Positions 22,934 to 30,931 of a stretch of DNA of 33,291 nt are shown here, piece by piece (the first letter of the stretch is position 1; each line of letters begins with the position of its first letter). The translations under genes and the position numbers were made by a program. The notes below the pieces were generated by a model. That model did not search any database. It was not told where the DNA came from and was given only the letters and a program-made list of their open reading frames with translations. Where the stretch lies: NCBI GenBank assembly GCA_040005555.1, contig JBDTYT010000010.1, positions 1-33,291 on the forward strand, written 5' to 3'. Source of the stretch: JBDTYT01 sp040005555 (GTDB taxonomy: Bacteria > Actinomycetota > UBA4738 > HRBIN12).

Positions 22934-23152
22934 TCAGAGCAGTCGGCTCCCCGCGTGCAAGAGTGCGGCGAGCCCCGCGACGGCGAACACCACGCCGAGC
23001 CATCGGAGCGGCGCGCGCCGCCATGCGCCCGCCGCGGCGACGAGGCAGCACACCCCGACGGCGGCCTCGATGCCGTAGGTCAACGCGTCGGACACCGAGC
23101 CGTTGTACCAGGCGTCGCCGAAGGAGCCGGGATAAGCTCGGGCCGTGGACAT
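22934..23152 (-). CDS. Hypothetical small membrane protein
   Basis: A 72-residue frame with a short polar N-terminus (ending SFGDAWYNGSV) and two hydrophobic stretches, about 20-41 and 49-66, and a terminal LL. The ATG at 23152 lies inside the first codons of npdG on the other strand (8 bp overlap). No ribosome-binding site or promoter is evident. It fills what would otherwise be a 227-bp gap and its hydrophobic pattern looks protein-like, but it could be an accidental frame. Confidence 0.5.
   Translation of the reverse strand: MSTARAYPGSFGDAWYNGSVSDALTYGIEAAVGVCCLVAAAGAWRRAPLRWLGVVFAVAGLAALLHAGSRLL
23133..23138 (+). promoter_or_regulatory. -10 box of npdG, leaderless start
   Basis: TAAGCT ends 6 nt before the GTG. 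A TTGTAC 24 nt upstream is too far to serve as -35. Confidence 0.45.
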
Positions 23153-23831
23153 CGCGGTGATCGGTGGGACCGGCGAGGAGGGGTACGGGCTGTCGATACG
23201 GCTGGCCCGCGCGGGGGAGCACGTGATCATCGGCTCCCGGTCGCAGGATAAGGGCGCGGCCACGGCGACCACCGCCCGAGCGCTCCTCGGCGCGGACGCG
23301 AACATCGACGGGATGACGAACGAGGACGCTGCCGCGTCGGCGGAGGTCGTGTTCGTCACGGTCCCGTATGCGGGACAGTCCGACATCTACCGCGCCATCG
23401 CACCGCACGTTCCGCAAACGGCGATCGTCGTCGACTGCACGAGCCCGCTCGCCACGGCGGTGGGTGGCCGAGCATGGCAGGTCGTGCGGCCGTGGCACGG
23501 ATCGGCGGCCGAGCAGGCCAAGGCCCTCCTCGGCTCCAAGGGCAAGATCGTGGCCGCGTTCCACACGATCGCCGGAAGCCGGCTCCAAGACCTGGAGCAC
23601 GCGATGGACAGCGACGTCCTCGTGTGCGGCGACGCCGAGGGCAAGGTCGTCGTGGGAGATCTCATCGAGAAGATCCCCAACCTGCGCTGGGTGGACTGCG
23701 GTGACCTGTCGCAGGCGCGGATCTCCGAGACGCTGACCGCGCTCCTCATCTCGATCAACCGCGCCTACAAGGTGCACGACGCAGGGTTCCGCATCACGGG
23801 TCGCGATTCGTGGGGTCGACCCGGTGGATGA
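23145..23831 (+). CDS. npdG: F420-dependent NADP oxidoreductase
   Basis: A 228-residue reductase (NpdG/Fno) that exchanges hydride between NADPH and coenzyme F420. The Rossmann loop is GGTGEEGYGLSIRLA followed by GSRSQDK, where Ser-Arg binds the 2'-phosphate of NADP. IDGMTNEDAA, VVDCTSPL, VAAFHTIAG and VLVCGD follow the order known from the Archaeoglobus enzyme. The gene implies that the organism makes F420. It starts with GTG beside a -10 box and stands alone on its strand, converging on the transporter fusion gene with 9 nt between the stops. Confidence 0.92.
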   Translation: MDIAVIGGTGEEGYGLSIRLARAGEHVIIGSRSQDKGAATATTARALLGADANIDGMTNEDAAASAEVVFVTVPYAGQSDIYRAIAPHVPQTAIVVDCTSPLATAVGGRAWQVVRPWHGSAAEQAKALLGSKGKIVAAFHTIAGSRLQDLEHAMDSDVLVCGDAEGKVVVGDLIEKIPNLRWVDCGDLSQARISETLTALLISINRAYKVHDAGFRITGRDSWGRPGG

Positions 23832-23840
23832 GGCCGAGGC

Positions 23841-25667
23841 CTACCCGGCGGTCGTCGACGCCCTCTCCGGGACCGCGGTGGGCGCCGGCTCCGCCCCGGC
23901 GCTGGTTGAACGCGTCGGGATCAAGATCCAACCGAGAGCCGCCGCCAGGAGCAGGATCGCGCCGGACACGGACAGCGCGGTCGAGGCGCGATAAGCGCCG
24001 GCGAGCCATCCGGCGAGGAAGGCTCCGGCCAGGTACGCCGAATCCAGCACCGCCTCGGAGGCGGCGAACACCCGTCCGCGCAGCGCGTCGGGCGTCCGCT
24101 CCTGCAGGAGGGAGTCGTACGACACGTTGCCGACGGCGTTGGCAGATCCGGCGGCGAGCCATGCGAGCAACACCGTGGAGAAGTCCGTCGTGCGCGAGAC
24201 CAGCAGGACGAGCGTCCCGACGACCGCGATGGCGACGGGCAGGAGTCGCTCGCGCGGCCATCTCCGAGCGAGCGCGGGCGCGGCGAACGAGCCAAACAGC
24301 ATGCCCATGCCCCACGCTCCCGTGATGAGGCCGAGCACCTGGGCCGTGCGCGCGAGGTCCGGCCCTTGCGTCAATACCTGCCGCACGAAGAGCGGTTCCA
24401 CGGGCGTCTTGCTCGCTGCGCCGAGCATCACGACGGTCGTCGCGATGAAGATGCCGCGGATCAGCCGGGAGGACATCGCGTAACGGAAGCCCTCGGCGAG
24501 GTCGGCCTTGGCCGCGCGGAGGCCCTCCCACGCGTGCGTTCGCACCGCGTGTGGGATCTGCGTGAAGGCGAGGAACGCGGCCGAGACGCCGAAGGAGAGA
24601 GCGTTCAGCGAGAACACCACGCGAGGCGCGAACGACGCGACGAGCACACCGCCGAGGGCCGGTCCGGCCATCACCGCGAACTGGTAGGTCGTCGCGACGA
24701 GCGCGTTCGCGGCGACCAGTCGATCGGGATCGACGAGGTTGGGGATCGAGGATTGCAGCGCCGGCTGGAACACCGCACCGAAGACGCCGAGACAGACGGC
24801 AACCGCGTAGAAGTGCGCCGGGGAAGGATGAGGGTCGAACAGCAAGGTCGCGACCGAGAGCCCTCGCAGGACGTCGGCCACGACCATCAGGGTCCTGCGC
24901 GGGAACCGGTCGACGAGCGGCCCCGCGAACAGGAAGCCGCACAGCGCCGCGGGCCCCACCTGCACGACCAACAGCAAGGCCAGCGTCTGCGCCACCTGCG
25001 CCCGCGTCCCGCCCCGCGATGCGAGCGTCGCCGCAACCGCGAGCGCGTACACCCAATCTCCGAGGTTGGACACGCCCTGCGCTCCCCACACGCGCATGAA
25101 GTTCCGGTCCTTCAGCAGGGCAGAGAACTGACCGTCGCCGCCGGGGACGAGTCGCGATCCGCAGACGCGATGAACGACGAGGGCGCCGCCGAGCGCGATC
25201 GCGATGTCCCCGACGCTGAAAACGTTCGCGAACGGGATCCCCTTCGGGACCGCGAAGACGTCTCCGAGGAAGAGCAGCCGAGGTGAGGCCAGCGCCAAGG
25301 AGTTCGTGAACTGTCCCGGGTCAAGCGGCAAGCCTGCGGCCGCGAGCGCGTGGGGCGCCGCGGGCATGGTTCCTCCGTTCGTGGAGATCACGAGGAAGTT
25401 GAGGGCCGCTCCGAGCCCGACGAGCCACACCCCGGGGATCCGTCGGTTCGCCAGGACGAACGTCAGCGCCATCGGATACGAGGCCACGTACACGACCTGC
25501 CGCAGCCACGAGGCTTGGCCCGGGAAGACGTATAGGGCGACCTGCAGCGCGAGGGCAACACCGAGCATCCATGTGCCTCGGAACCGCAGGCGGCCGAGCT
25601 CCCGAAGGTCACCGCGGCCGAGCGGAACCAAGGCCACGGCAAGTAGCAAGAATGCAAGTAACAGCAC
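23841..25667 (-). CDS. DUF5317-MFS transporter fusion protein
   Basis: A 608-residue membrane protein in two parts. Residues 1 to about 175 match the DUF5317 plan: several helices, NGGTMPA (97-103) and LGDVFAVP...ANVFSVGDIAIALG (134-160). From about residue 183 a major facilitator superfamily protein begins (LLKDRNFMRVWGAQGVSNLGDWV, then DRFPRR in the loop between helices 2 and 3), continuing to about 590 with 10-12 helices, of the MFS_3/drug-efflux type. The frame is continuous, with no sign of a frameshift or gap. GTG 25667 is chosen for AAGG 9 nt upstream; residues further upstream are not membrane-like. Substrate unknown. Confidence 0.82.
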   Translation of the reverse strand: MLLLAFLLLAVALVPLGRGDLRELGRLRFRGTWMLGVALALQVALYVFPGQASWLRQVVYVASYPMALTFVLANRRIPGVWLVGLGAALNFLVISTNGGTMPAAPHALAAAGLPLDPGQFTNSLALASPRLLFLGDVFAVPKGIPFANVFSVGDIAIALGGALVVHRVCGSRLVPGGDGQFSALLKDRNFMRVWGAQGVSNLGDWVYALAVAATLASRGGTRAQVAQTLALLLVVQVGPAALCGFLFAGPLVDRFPRRTLMVVADVLRGLSVATLLFDPHPSPAHFYAVAVCLGVFGAVFQPALQSSIPNLVDPDRLVAANALVATTYQFAVMAGPALGGVLVASFAPRVVFSLNALSFGVSAAFLAFTQIPHAVRTHAWEGLRAAKADLAEGFRYAMSSRLIRGIFIATTVVMLGAASKTPVEPLFVRQVLTQGPDLARTAQVLGLITGAWGMGMLFGSFAAPALARRWPRERLLPVAIAVVGTLVLLVSRTTDFSTVLLAWLAAGSANAVGNVSYDSLLQERTPDALRGRVFAASEAVLDSAYLAGAFLAGWLAGAYRASTALSVSGAILLLAAALGWILIPTRSTSAGAEPAPTAVPERASTTAG

Positions 25668-26004
25668 GGTGCTCGACCTTCCCGGGCACGGGTCCTTCCC
25701 ACTATCGACGTCCGAACCGGTCCGCCTGAGTCTGTCCCTCGTCCGAGGACCCCGGGCGCGGTGATGGTGCCCGGACTTCGTGCTGAGTTTTCCCCCGAGC
25801 GGGGGATGCCGTTCGGACCCGTTCGGCTCGGCCGAGGCCGATAACGGAAGGAGCCCATCGGTGGATGCGGGGGGCACGGCCGCACGGCTACCGTTGGGTC
25901 ACTCGCTTGCGACGTCTCAAGCACCGTCGCCGGTGGCCGAAAACCCAAAGAGGACGAGCGAGCTCCAGACCGTTCGTCCGGTCGAGTGAAGGGAGGTGAG
26001 GTTC
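25668..26004. other. 337-bp spacer with inverted repeats, no recognised gene
   Basis: This is the longest gene-free stretch. It holds hairpin candidates CCGGGC/GCCCGG (25752-25757 with 25769-25774), CCCCC-GAGC-GGGGG (25792-25805), the palindrome TCGGCCGA near 25827-25834 and CACCG/CGGTG near 25921-25934, plus a repeated GTTCGG (25811 and 25821). I compared it by eye with c-di-GMP, c-di-AMP, SAM and other riboswitch consensus sequences and found no match. An open frame (25780-25989, 69 codons) has no likeness to a protein. It probably holds promoters for both flanking genes and maybe a structured leader for the small peptide and kinase. Confidence 0.5.
25701..25706 (-). promoter_or_regulatory. 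Possible -10 box of the DUF5317-MFS gene
   Basis: The minus strand reads GATAGT, about 33 nt before the GTG. Weak: first base differs from TANNNT and no -35 is evident. Confidence 0.25.
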
Positions 26005-26100
26005 GTGAAGCAACGCCTCATCCGAGTCGCGTACTCCGTTGGAACGTTGGTCGCTCTGTTGATGGTGCTGGGCGCAGGTCGCAAATGGCCCAAGCCGTAG
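26005..26100 (+). CDS. 31-residue single-helix membrane peptide upstream of the kinase
   Basis: The frame begins MKQRLIRVAYSVG (from GTG) and has one hydrophobic segment (about 9-24) and a basic end GAGRKWPKP. It is preceded by GGGAGGTGAG, the best ribosome-binding site in the window, which supports translation. Its last 16 nt overlap the start of the histidine kinase gene in another frame, so the two are probably coupled. It could act as a membrane partner of the kinase or serve only to bring ribosomes to the kinase start. No known family. Confidence 0.6.
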   Translation: MKQRLIRVAYSVGTLVALLMVLGAGRKWPKP

Positions 26101-27668
26101 CCAAGCCGATCCCCGAAGACGTCGGATCGCCTCGAGCCGTCGGGACGTCTGATCCCGGGCAGTCCGAGGATGTCTCAGCGCGCTCCTCGAACGTCGAGAC
26201 CCGATCGCAACGGTTCGTCGCGCTCGTCTCGGTGGCCGGCGTGGGTCTCCTCGCGGCCATGGGCGCCCAGGCGGGGCTCCAGGGGTTCGCGCACATCCCC
26301 CCCTCGTACTGGCTGATCGCCGCGTTCGTGCTTGCCGGCGAACTGTTCCCCATCACGGTCCCGCGCCGTGACGACGTCGAGGAGATCACCACCTCGACGA
26401 CCTTCGCGTTCGCACTCGTGATCGGCTCGGGCGCGACGGGGGCGGTCGCCGCACTCGCGCTGTCGTCGGTGGTGGCCGACCTGATCCACCGCAAACCGCT
26501 GTGGAAGGTCCTGTTCAACCTCGCGCAGTACTCGCTCGCGATCGGCGCGGCCGGAGGGGTGTACGCGGCGCTCGGCGGCCCCTCCCACATCGCGCTCTCC
26601 AGCCTGGCACCGATGCTGGCAGCCGCGATCACCTTCTTCGTCGTCAACAACGTGCTCACGGGCATCGCGGTCGGGCTCGCGCAGGGCGCGCCGGTGCTCG
26701 GGTACATCGTCGGCGACCTGTGGTTCCAGGCGGCGATCGCGGCCGCCTTGCTCTCGCTCGCGCCGATCGTGATCGTCGTCGCGGATCGATCGCTGTGGCT
26801 CGTGCCGTTGCTCGCGGTGCCGGTCGCCGCGGTCTACTGGGGCGCCACCGCGTCGCTCGAGAACACCCGGCTCGTCTCGCGCCTGGAGGATTCCCTGGCG
26901 CACATGACCGACCTGAACAGGGTGAAGGACGATTTCGTGGCGGTGGTCTCGCATGAACTGCGCACCCCGCTCACGTCGATCCAGGGCTACATCAAGACGC
27001 TGATGCAGCTGTCGGCGGAGCTGGAGGAGGAGCAACAGCGTTCCTTCCTGCAGGCGGCCGACCGCCAGAGCGACCGGCTCCGGCGACTCATCGAGCAACT
27101 GCTGGTGGTGTCGAGGATCGAGTCGCACGTGGAGCCACTCTCCGTCTCGCTCGTCTCCCTCGGTCAGCTCGCGCGGCACGTGGTCGACGAGCTCGAGCCT
27201 CGCGCGCACGGCCACACGTTCGATCTACGCTTCGATCCCAACCTCGCGCTGGTGGAGACCGACGAAGCCAAACTGCATCAGATCGTCTCCAACCTGGTCG
27301 AGAACGCCCTGAAGTACTCGCCGCCCGACACGAGGGTCACGATCCGAGCGGTCGAGCGCGACGGCGGCGTGGTCATCTCCGTGCAGGATGAGGGGCCGGG
27401 CATCCCTGCGCATGCACACGAGAAGATCTTCGACCGCTTCTACCAGGTCGATAGCTCGGCCACGCGCGCGGTCGGGGGCACGGGCCTGGGTCTGTATATC
27501 TGCCGACGCATGGCCGACTCGGTCGGCGGCCGGGTGTGGCTCGAGCGCTCGACGGATTCCGGCACGGTGTTCTGCCTGTGGATCCCGCTCGTGCCGCCGG
27601 AGGGTTCCGACGCTGCGACGCACGACACATCGCGGTCCGAGCGGAGGATCTTCCTGCTCAGTCGATGA
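26085..27668 (+). CDS. Membrane sensor histidine kinase (orphan)
   Basis: A 527-residue kinase. Residues 1-42 are polar; a membrane sensor of seven or eight helices spans about 43-253; it is the type found also in front of HD-GYP and GGDEF domains and lacks an extracellular loop domain. HisKA follows with His290 (VVSHELRTPLTS), then the HATPase with the N box NLVENALKYS (403-412), G1 DEGPGIP and G2 GGTGLGLYI. The catalytic parts are complete. ATG 26085 is taken as start: family-like sequence begins after it and a weak AGG precedes it. No response regulator gene is next to it. Its 3' end overlaps the carboxylase gene by 11 bp. Confidence 0.9.
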   Translation: MAQAVAKPIPEDVGSPRAVGTSDPGQSEDVSARSSNVETRSQRFVALVSVAGVGLLAAMGAQAGLQGFAHIPPSYWLIAAFVLAGELFPITVPRRDDVEEITTSTTFAFALVIGSGATGAVAALALSSVVADLIHRKPLWKVLFNLAQYSLAIGAAGGVYAALGGPSHIALSSLAPMLAAAITFFVVNNVLTGIAVGLAQGAPVLGYIVGDLWFQAAIAAALLSLAPIVIVVADRSLWLVPLLAVPVAAVYWGATASLENTRLVSRLEDSLAHMTDLNRVKDDFVAVVSHELRTPLTSIQGYIKTLMQLSAELEEEQQRSFLQAADRQSDRLRRLIEQLLVVSRIESHVEPLSVSLVSLGQLARHVVDELEPRAHGHTFDLRFDPNLALVETDEAKLHQIVSNLVENALKYSPPDTRVTIRAVERDGGVVISVQDEGPGIPAHAHEKIFDRFYQVDSSATRAVGGTGLGLYICRRMADSVGGRVWLERSTDSGTVFCLWIPLVPPEGSDAATHDTSRSERRIFLLSR

Positions 27669-29385
27669 CGGCCAGCGTGTCGCCGGCCTGCACGACCTGA
27701 CCCTCCTCGATCGGCAATTCGGAGACGACCCCTTCGCGCGGAGCCGGGATCGCGTTCTCCATCTTCATGGCCTCCAGGATGCACACGACGTCTCCGGCCT
27801 CGATGTCCTGGCCGTTCTCGACGAGCACGCGCACGATCGTCCCTTGCATCGGCGCCGCGATCACGCTGTGGACCGATCCCCCATGGTGCGTGGCGTGTCG
27901 CGCGGGGGGCTTGGGGGCCGTATCACGACGCTGGTCGAAGATCCGGACCGGCACGCGACGGCCGTCGAGCTCGACGAGCAGCTCGGCCGGGACGGCCGAT
28001 CGGGGCTCGGGGCCTGGAGCCGGCGCCGCGTCGCCGTCGGGCAGCTCGACGCCGCGCAGGGCCTGCTCGAGCCAGGATGTCGTGTGTGTCGACTTCTTGA
28101 AGGCGGACGTTTGCATGATCCACTGGTGGAGCGGGATCGTGGTGGCCACGCCCTCCACCTGGAACTCCGCAAGGGCGCGGAGCATCCGCCGGCGGGCGCG
28201 TTCGCGGTCCTCGCCCGAGACCACGAGCTTGGCGAACATGGAGTCGTAGTCGGTGGGGATCTCTTTCCCCTCTCGGATCCCCGAGTCCACGCGTACGAAG
28301 GGACCCGACGGCTCGCGATACCCGGTCACGCGCCCCGGCCCCGGCAGGAAGTTGCGAGCCGGATCCTCGGCGTTGATCCTGCACTGGATCGCATGACCTT
28401 GGGGTCGCACCGATGACAGGTCGATCCGCTCACCGAGGGCGATGTGGATCTGGTACCCCACGAGGTCAAGGCCCGTGACCATCTCGGTGACCGTGTGCTC
28501 CACCTGCAAGCGCGTGTTCATCTCGAGGAAGTAGAAGCTGCCGTCGTCATCGACGATGTACTCGACGGTTCCGGCGTTCACGTATCCCGCATCCTTCGCG
28601 AGCGCCAGCGAGGCTTCGCCGATCCGAGCGCGGAGCTCGGCGTCGACGATGGGGGAGGGCGTCTCCTCGACCAGCTTCTGATGCCGACGCTGGACCGAGC
28701 AGTCGCGCTCACCGAGGAAGAACATGGTGCCGTGCGAGTCGGCGAGGATCTGCGCCTCGACGTGATGCGCGCGATCGATGTACCGCTCGAGGAACACCTC
28801 GGGGCGGCCGAAGTACGCCTGCGCCTCGCGCGCCGCCCGCTTCAGCGCCGGCTCGAGCTCTTTGGCCGAGCGCACCACGTGCATCCCACGCCCACCGCCC
28901 CCGAACGCGGCCTTCACGAGCACCGGGAACCCGATGCGCTCCGCCTCGGCGGGCGCCTGCTCGGTCGAGACGGGCTCAGGTGTGCCGGGAACGATCGGCA
29001 CGCCGACACGGTCGGCAGCTTGGCGCGCCGCGACTTTGTCGCCCATCATCTCGATGGCCTCCGCGGGCGGGCCGATGAACACGAAGCCGGACTCCTCGAC
29101 CGCTCTGGCGAAGTGCGCGCGCTCGGACAGGAACCCGTAGCCGGGGTGGATCGCGGTCACCTTCGCCTTGCGGGCGGCCTCCAAGATCGCCCCGATCGAC
29201 AGGTAGGAGTCGGCGGCGAGCCCCGGTCCGATGCGGTAGGCCTGGTCGGCCATCTGGACGTGCAGCGCATCGCGATCGGCGTCGGAGTAGACCGCGACGG
29301 ATGAGAAGCCGAGCTCTCGGATCGTGCGGATGATGCGCACGGCGATCTCGCCGCGGTTCGCGATCAAGATCCGTGTCTTCGGCAC
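27658..29385 (-). CDS. Acyl-CoA carboxylase biotin carboxylase/BCCP subunit
   Basis: A 575-residue alpha subunit of an acetyl/propionyl-CoA carboxylase (AccA3/PccA type). The biotin carboxylase part (1 to about 450) has LIANRGEIAVRIIRT, HPGYGFLSE, the ATP-grasp glycine loop FGGGGRGMH, ERDCSVQRRHQKLVEE and MNTRLQVEH. A variable linker leads to a biotinyl domain with EAMKMEN, where Lys541 is biotinylated 34 residues from the end. The carboxyltransferase subunit is not in the window. GTG start with no ribosome-binding site visible. The mutase encoded at 21.3 kb would use its methylmalonyl-CoA product after epimerisation if propionyl-CoA is the substrate. birA is divergent, 50 bp away. Confidence 0.94.
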   Translation of the reverse strand: MPKTRILIANRGEIAVRIIRTIRELGFSSVAVYSDADRDALHVQMADQAYRIGPGLAADSYLSIGAILEAARKAKVTAIHPGYGFLSERAHFARAVEESGFVFIGPPAEAIEMMGDKVAARQAADRVGVPIVPGTPEPVSTEQAPAEAERIGFPVLVKAAFGGGGRGMHVVRSAKELEPALKRAAREAQAYFGRPEVFLERYIDRAHHVEAQILADSHGTMFFLGERDCSVQRRHQKLVEETPSPIVDAELRARIGEASLALAKDAGYVNAGTVEYIVDDDGSFYFLEMNTRLQVEHTVTEMVTGLDLVGYQIHIALGERIDLSSVRPQGHAIQCRINAEDPARNFLPGPGRVTGYREPSGPFVRVDSGIREGKEIPTDYDSMFAKLVVSGEDRERARRRMLRALAEFQVEGVATTIPLHQWIMQTSAFKKSTHTTSWLEQALRGVELPDGDAAPAPGPEPRSAVPAELLVELDGRRVPVRIFDQRRDTAPKPPARHATHHGGSVHSVIAAPMQGTIVRVLVENGQDIEAGDVVCILEAMKMENAIPAPREGVVSELPIEEGQVVQAGDTLAVID

Positions 29386-29402
29386 AGGAGGCTCCGGCTC
29401 GC

Positions 29403-29408
29403 GATACT
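29403..29408 (+). promoter_or_regulatory. Possible -10 box of birA
   Basis: GATACT, about 27 nt before the TTG start; GGGAG lies 7 nt before that start. No clear -35. Confidence 0.3.
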
Positions 29409-29435
29409 GTCCCTGCCCCGGACGGGAGTCAACCT

Positions 29436-30185
29436 TTGCTGTCCGAACACGTCCTGCGTCACGCGCTCGAGCAGATCGGGGCGAACGCCCCGGTCCGGTT
29501 CGACGAGGTTACCGGGTCCACGAACGCCACGGCCCTAGAGCTCGCGGCGGCCGGCGCGCCCGAGTGGGCCCTCGTGGCCGCCGCCCACCAGACCCAGGGG
29601 CGCGGGCGCCTCGGCCGCGAGTGGCGCGACGAGCCCGGCGACGCGTTGATGTTCTCGCTCGTGCTCCGGCCGAACCTCGCACCGCATCGTGCGGGGCTCA
29701 TCACGCTGCTCGCCGGCGCCTGTATGGCGGGCGCGGCCCACGAGCTCGGGACCGCGGTGCGGTGCAAGTGGCCGAACGATCTCACGGTGAGAAGCGGCAA
29801 GGCCGGCGGCATCCTGGCCGAGTCCGTGGTCTCGGGCGATCGCTTCGATCATGTGGTGCTCGGTGTGGGCGTGAACATCGGGCCGCGGACCCCGGATGTG
29901 CCGGGGGCGGCCGCGCTCGATGTCGACGACCGCGAGTTGCTCGAGGCGTTCCTGCGCGTGTTCGCCGACGCCTACGTTCCCGCGCACCCTGGATTTCCAG
30001 CCGAGGTGGTCGAGCGATACCGCCCCGTGTGCGCGACGCTCGGCCTGCGGGTGCGGGCGTTCACCACCGAGGGGACGACGGTCGAAGGCGAAGCGGTCGA
30101 TGTCGACGAGACGGGCGCGCTCATCGTCGGGACGTCCGACGGCCTCGAGCTCGTCCGGTCGGGCGAGGTTGAGCACCTGCGTTGA
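29436..30185 (+). CDS. birA: Biotin-protein ligase (monofunctional)
   Basis: A 249-residue biotin-[acetyl-CoA-carboxylase] ligase. It forms biotinyl-AMP and attaches biotin to the Lys of the EAMKMEN motif encoded by the neighbouring carboxylase gene. The biotin/ATP loop is QGRGRLGREW; KWPNDL and KAGGILAE are further core motifs and a short C-terminal SH3-like domain follows. There is no N-terminal helix-turn-helix, so it is not a repressor like E. coli BirA. TTG 29436 is preferred since GGGAG stands 7 nt upstream; the longer open frame would overlap the divergent carboxylase gene. Confidence 0.92.
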   Translation: MLSEHVLRHALEQIGANAPVRFDEVTGSTNATALELAAAGAPEWALVAAAHQTQGRGRLGREWRDEPGDALMFSLVLRPNLAPHRAGLITLLAGACMAGAAHELGTAVRCKWPNDLTVRSGKAGGILAESVVSGDRFDHVVLGVGVNIGPRTPDVPGAAALDVDDRELLEAFLRVFADAYVPAHPGFPAEVVERYRPVCATLGLRVRAFTTEGTTVEGEAVDVDETGALIVGTSDGLELVRSGEVEHLR

Positions 30186-30193
30186 ACGCTCGG

Positions 30194-30223
30194 TTGCCGT
30201 GACGGGCGGCGCCGGGGTAGCGT
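30194..30223 (+). promoter_or_regulatory. Promoter of the PH-domain gene, leaderless
   Basis: TTGCCG (30194-30199), an 18-nt spacer and TAGCGT (30218-30223), 6 nt before the ATG. Together with purN this is the best example of a leaderless promoter here. Confidence 0.6.
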
Positions 30224-30229
30224 CCGCCC

Positions 30230-30886
30230 ATGCCCTTCCCGACACGCCTGCTCATCGAGGGCGAGGAGCTGATCCTCGACCTGCGCCCGCATTGGATCGC
30301 GCTCGTCCGCGCGGTCGGTGTGGCGATCCTCACGATCGTGGCGTGGATCGTCCTCCTGCCGCGTCTTCCCGACGGAAGCTCGCACCAGATCTTGTTCTGG
30401 CTCGTCATCGGGCTCGGGATCCTCGCGATGCTGTGGTGGACGGTGCGCGATTCCGTGCACTGGGCGACCTCGCACTTCGTCGTGACTTCGGATCGCGTGA
30501 TCCACCGGCAGGGGCTCATCGCGAAGAACTCCATGGAGATCCCGCTCGAGGCGATCAACGATGTGCGGTTCCACCAGGGCGTGTTCGAGCGCATGATCGG
30601 GGCCGGCGACCTCATCATCCAGTCGGCGAGCGAATCCGGACGCGAGGTCTTCGGCGACATCCGTCACCCCGAAGACGTGCAGAAGACGATCTACCACCAG
30701 GGCGAGCAGAACCAGAAGCGCATGTACCAGGGGATGGGCTCGGGCGCCGCGGCTTCCTCGAGCAACCCCGCCGGGGCGCCGTCGATGGCCGCCGAGCTGC
30801 AGCGACTGGCGGAGCTTCGCGACAAGGGCGTCCTGACCGAGTCCGAGTTCCAGAACCAGAAGAACAAGATCCTGGGCGAGGGGTAG
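30230..30886 (+). CDS. Bacterial PH-domain (YdbS-like) membrane protein with SHOCT tail
   Basis: A 218-residue protein. Two membrane helices lie at about 28-44 and 54-72, then a bacterial pleckstrin-homology (bPH2/YdbS-like) domain from about 76 to 150 with the pattern FVVTSDRVIHRQGLIAKN and IPLEAINDVRFHQGVFERM. The C-terminal 35 residues are a SHOCT motif (LQRLAELRDKGVLTESEF, then QKNKILG), a short oligomerisation element often joined to membrane proteins. Function unknown. The ATG lies directly behind its promoter. It stands between birA and the thiolase-fold genes, probably as a single transcription unit. Confidence 0.88.
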   Translation: MPFPTRLLIEGEELILDLRPHWIALVRAVGVAILTIVAWIVLLPRLPDGSSHQILFWLVIGLGILAMLWWTVRDSVHWATSHFVVTSDRVIHRQGLIAKNSMEIPLEAINDVRFHQGVFERMIGAGDLIIQSASESGREVFGDIRHPEDVQKTIYHQGEQNQKRMYQGMGSGAAASSSNPAGAPSMAAELQRLAELRDKGVLTESEFQNQKNKILGEG

Positions 30887-30918
30887 CAAGCGGTCGCGCG
30901 ACCCGCTCGGCAAGATGG

Positions 30919-30924
30919 TAGAAC
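30919..30924 (+). promoter_or_regulatory. Possible -10 box of the thiolase-fold operon
   Basis: TAGAAC ends 7 nt before the GTG. The last base is not the usual T, but the spacing is the same as in the other leaderless starts. Confidence 0.35.
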
Positions 30925-30931
30925 CGGAGGC

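Noticed and set aside
25790..25806. CCCCC-GAGC-GGGGG hairpin next to TTTT as an intrinsic terminator
   Set aside because: The T-run is on the 5' side of the hairpin on the plus strand, and on the minus strand it becomes an A-run, so neither orientation gives a terminator; no gene ends here.
25780..25989. 69-codon plus-strand frame in the spacer before the kinase
   Set aside because: No ribosome-binding site, weak codon bias and no hydrophobic or domain pattern; the stop happens to precede the small peptide's ribosome-binding site.
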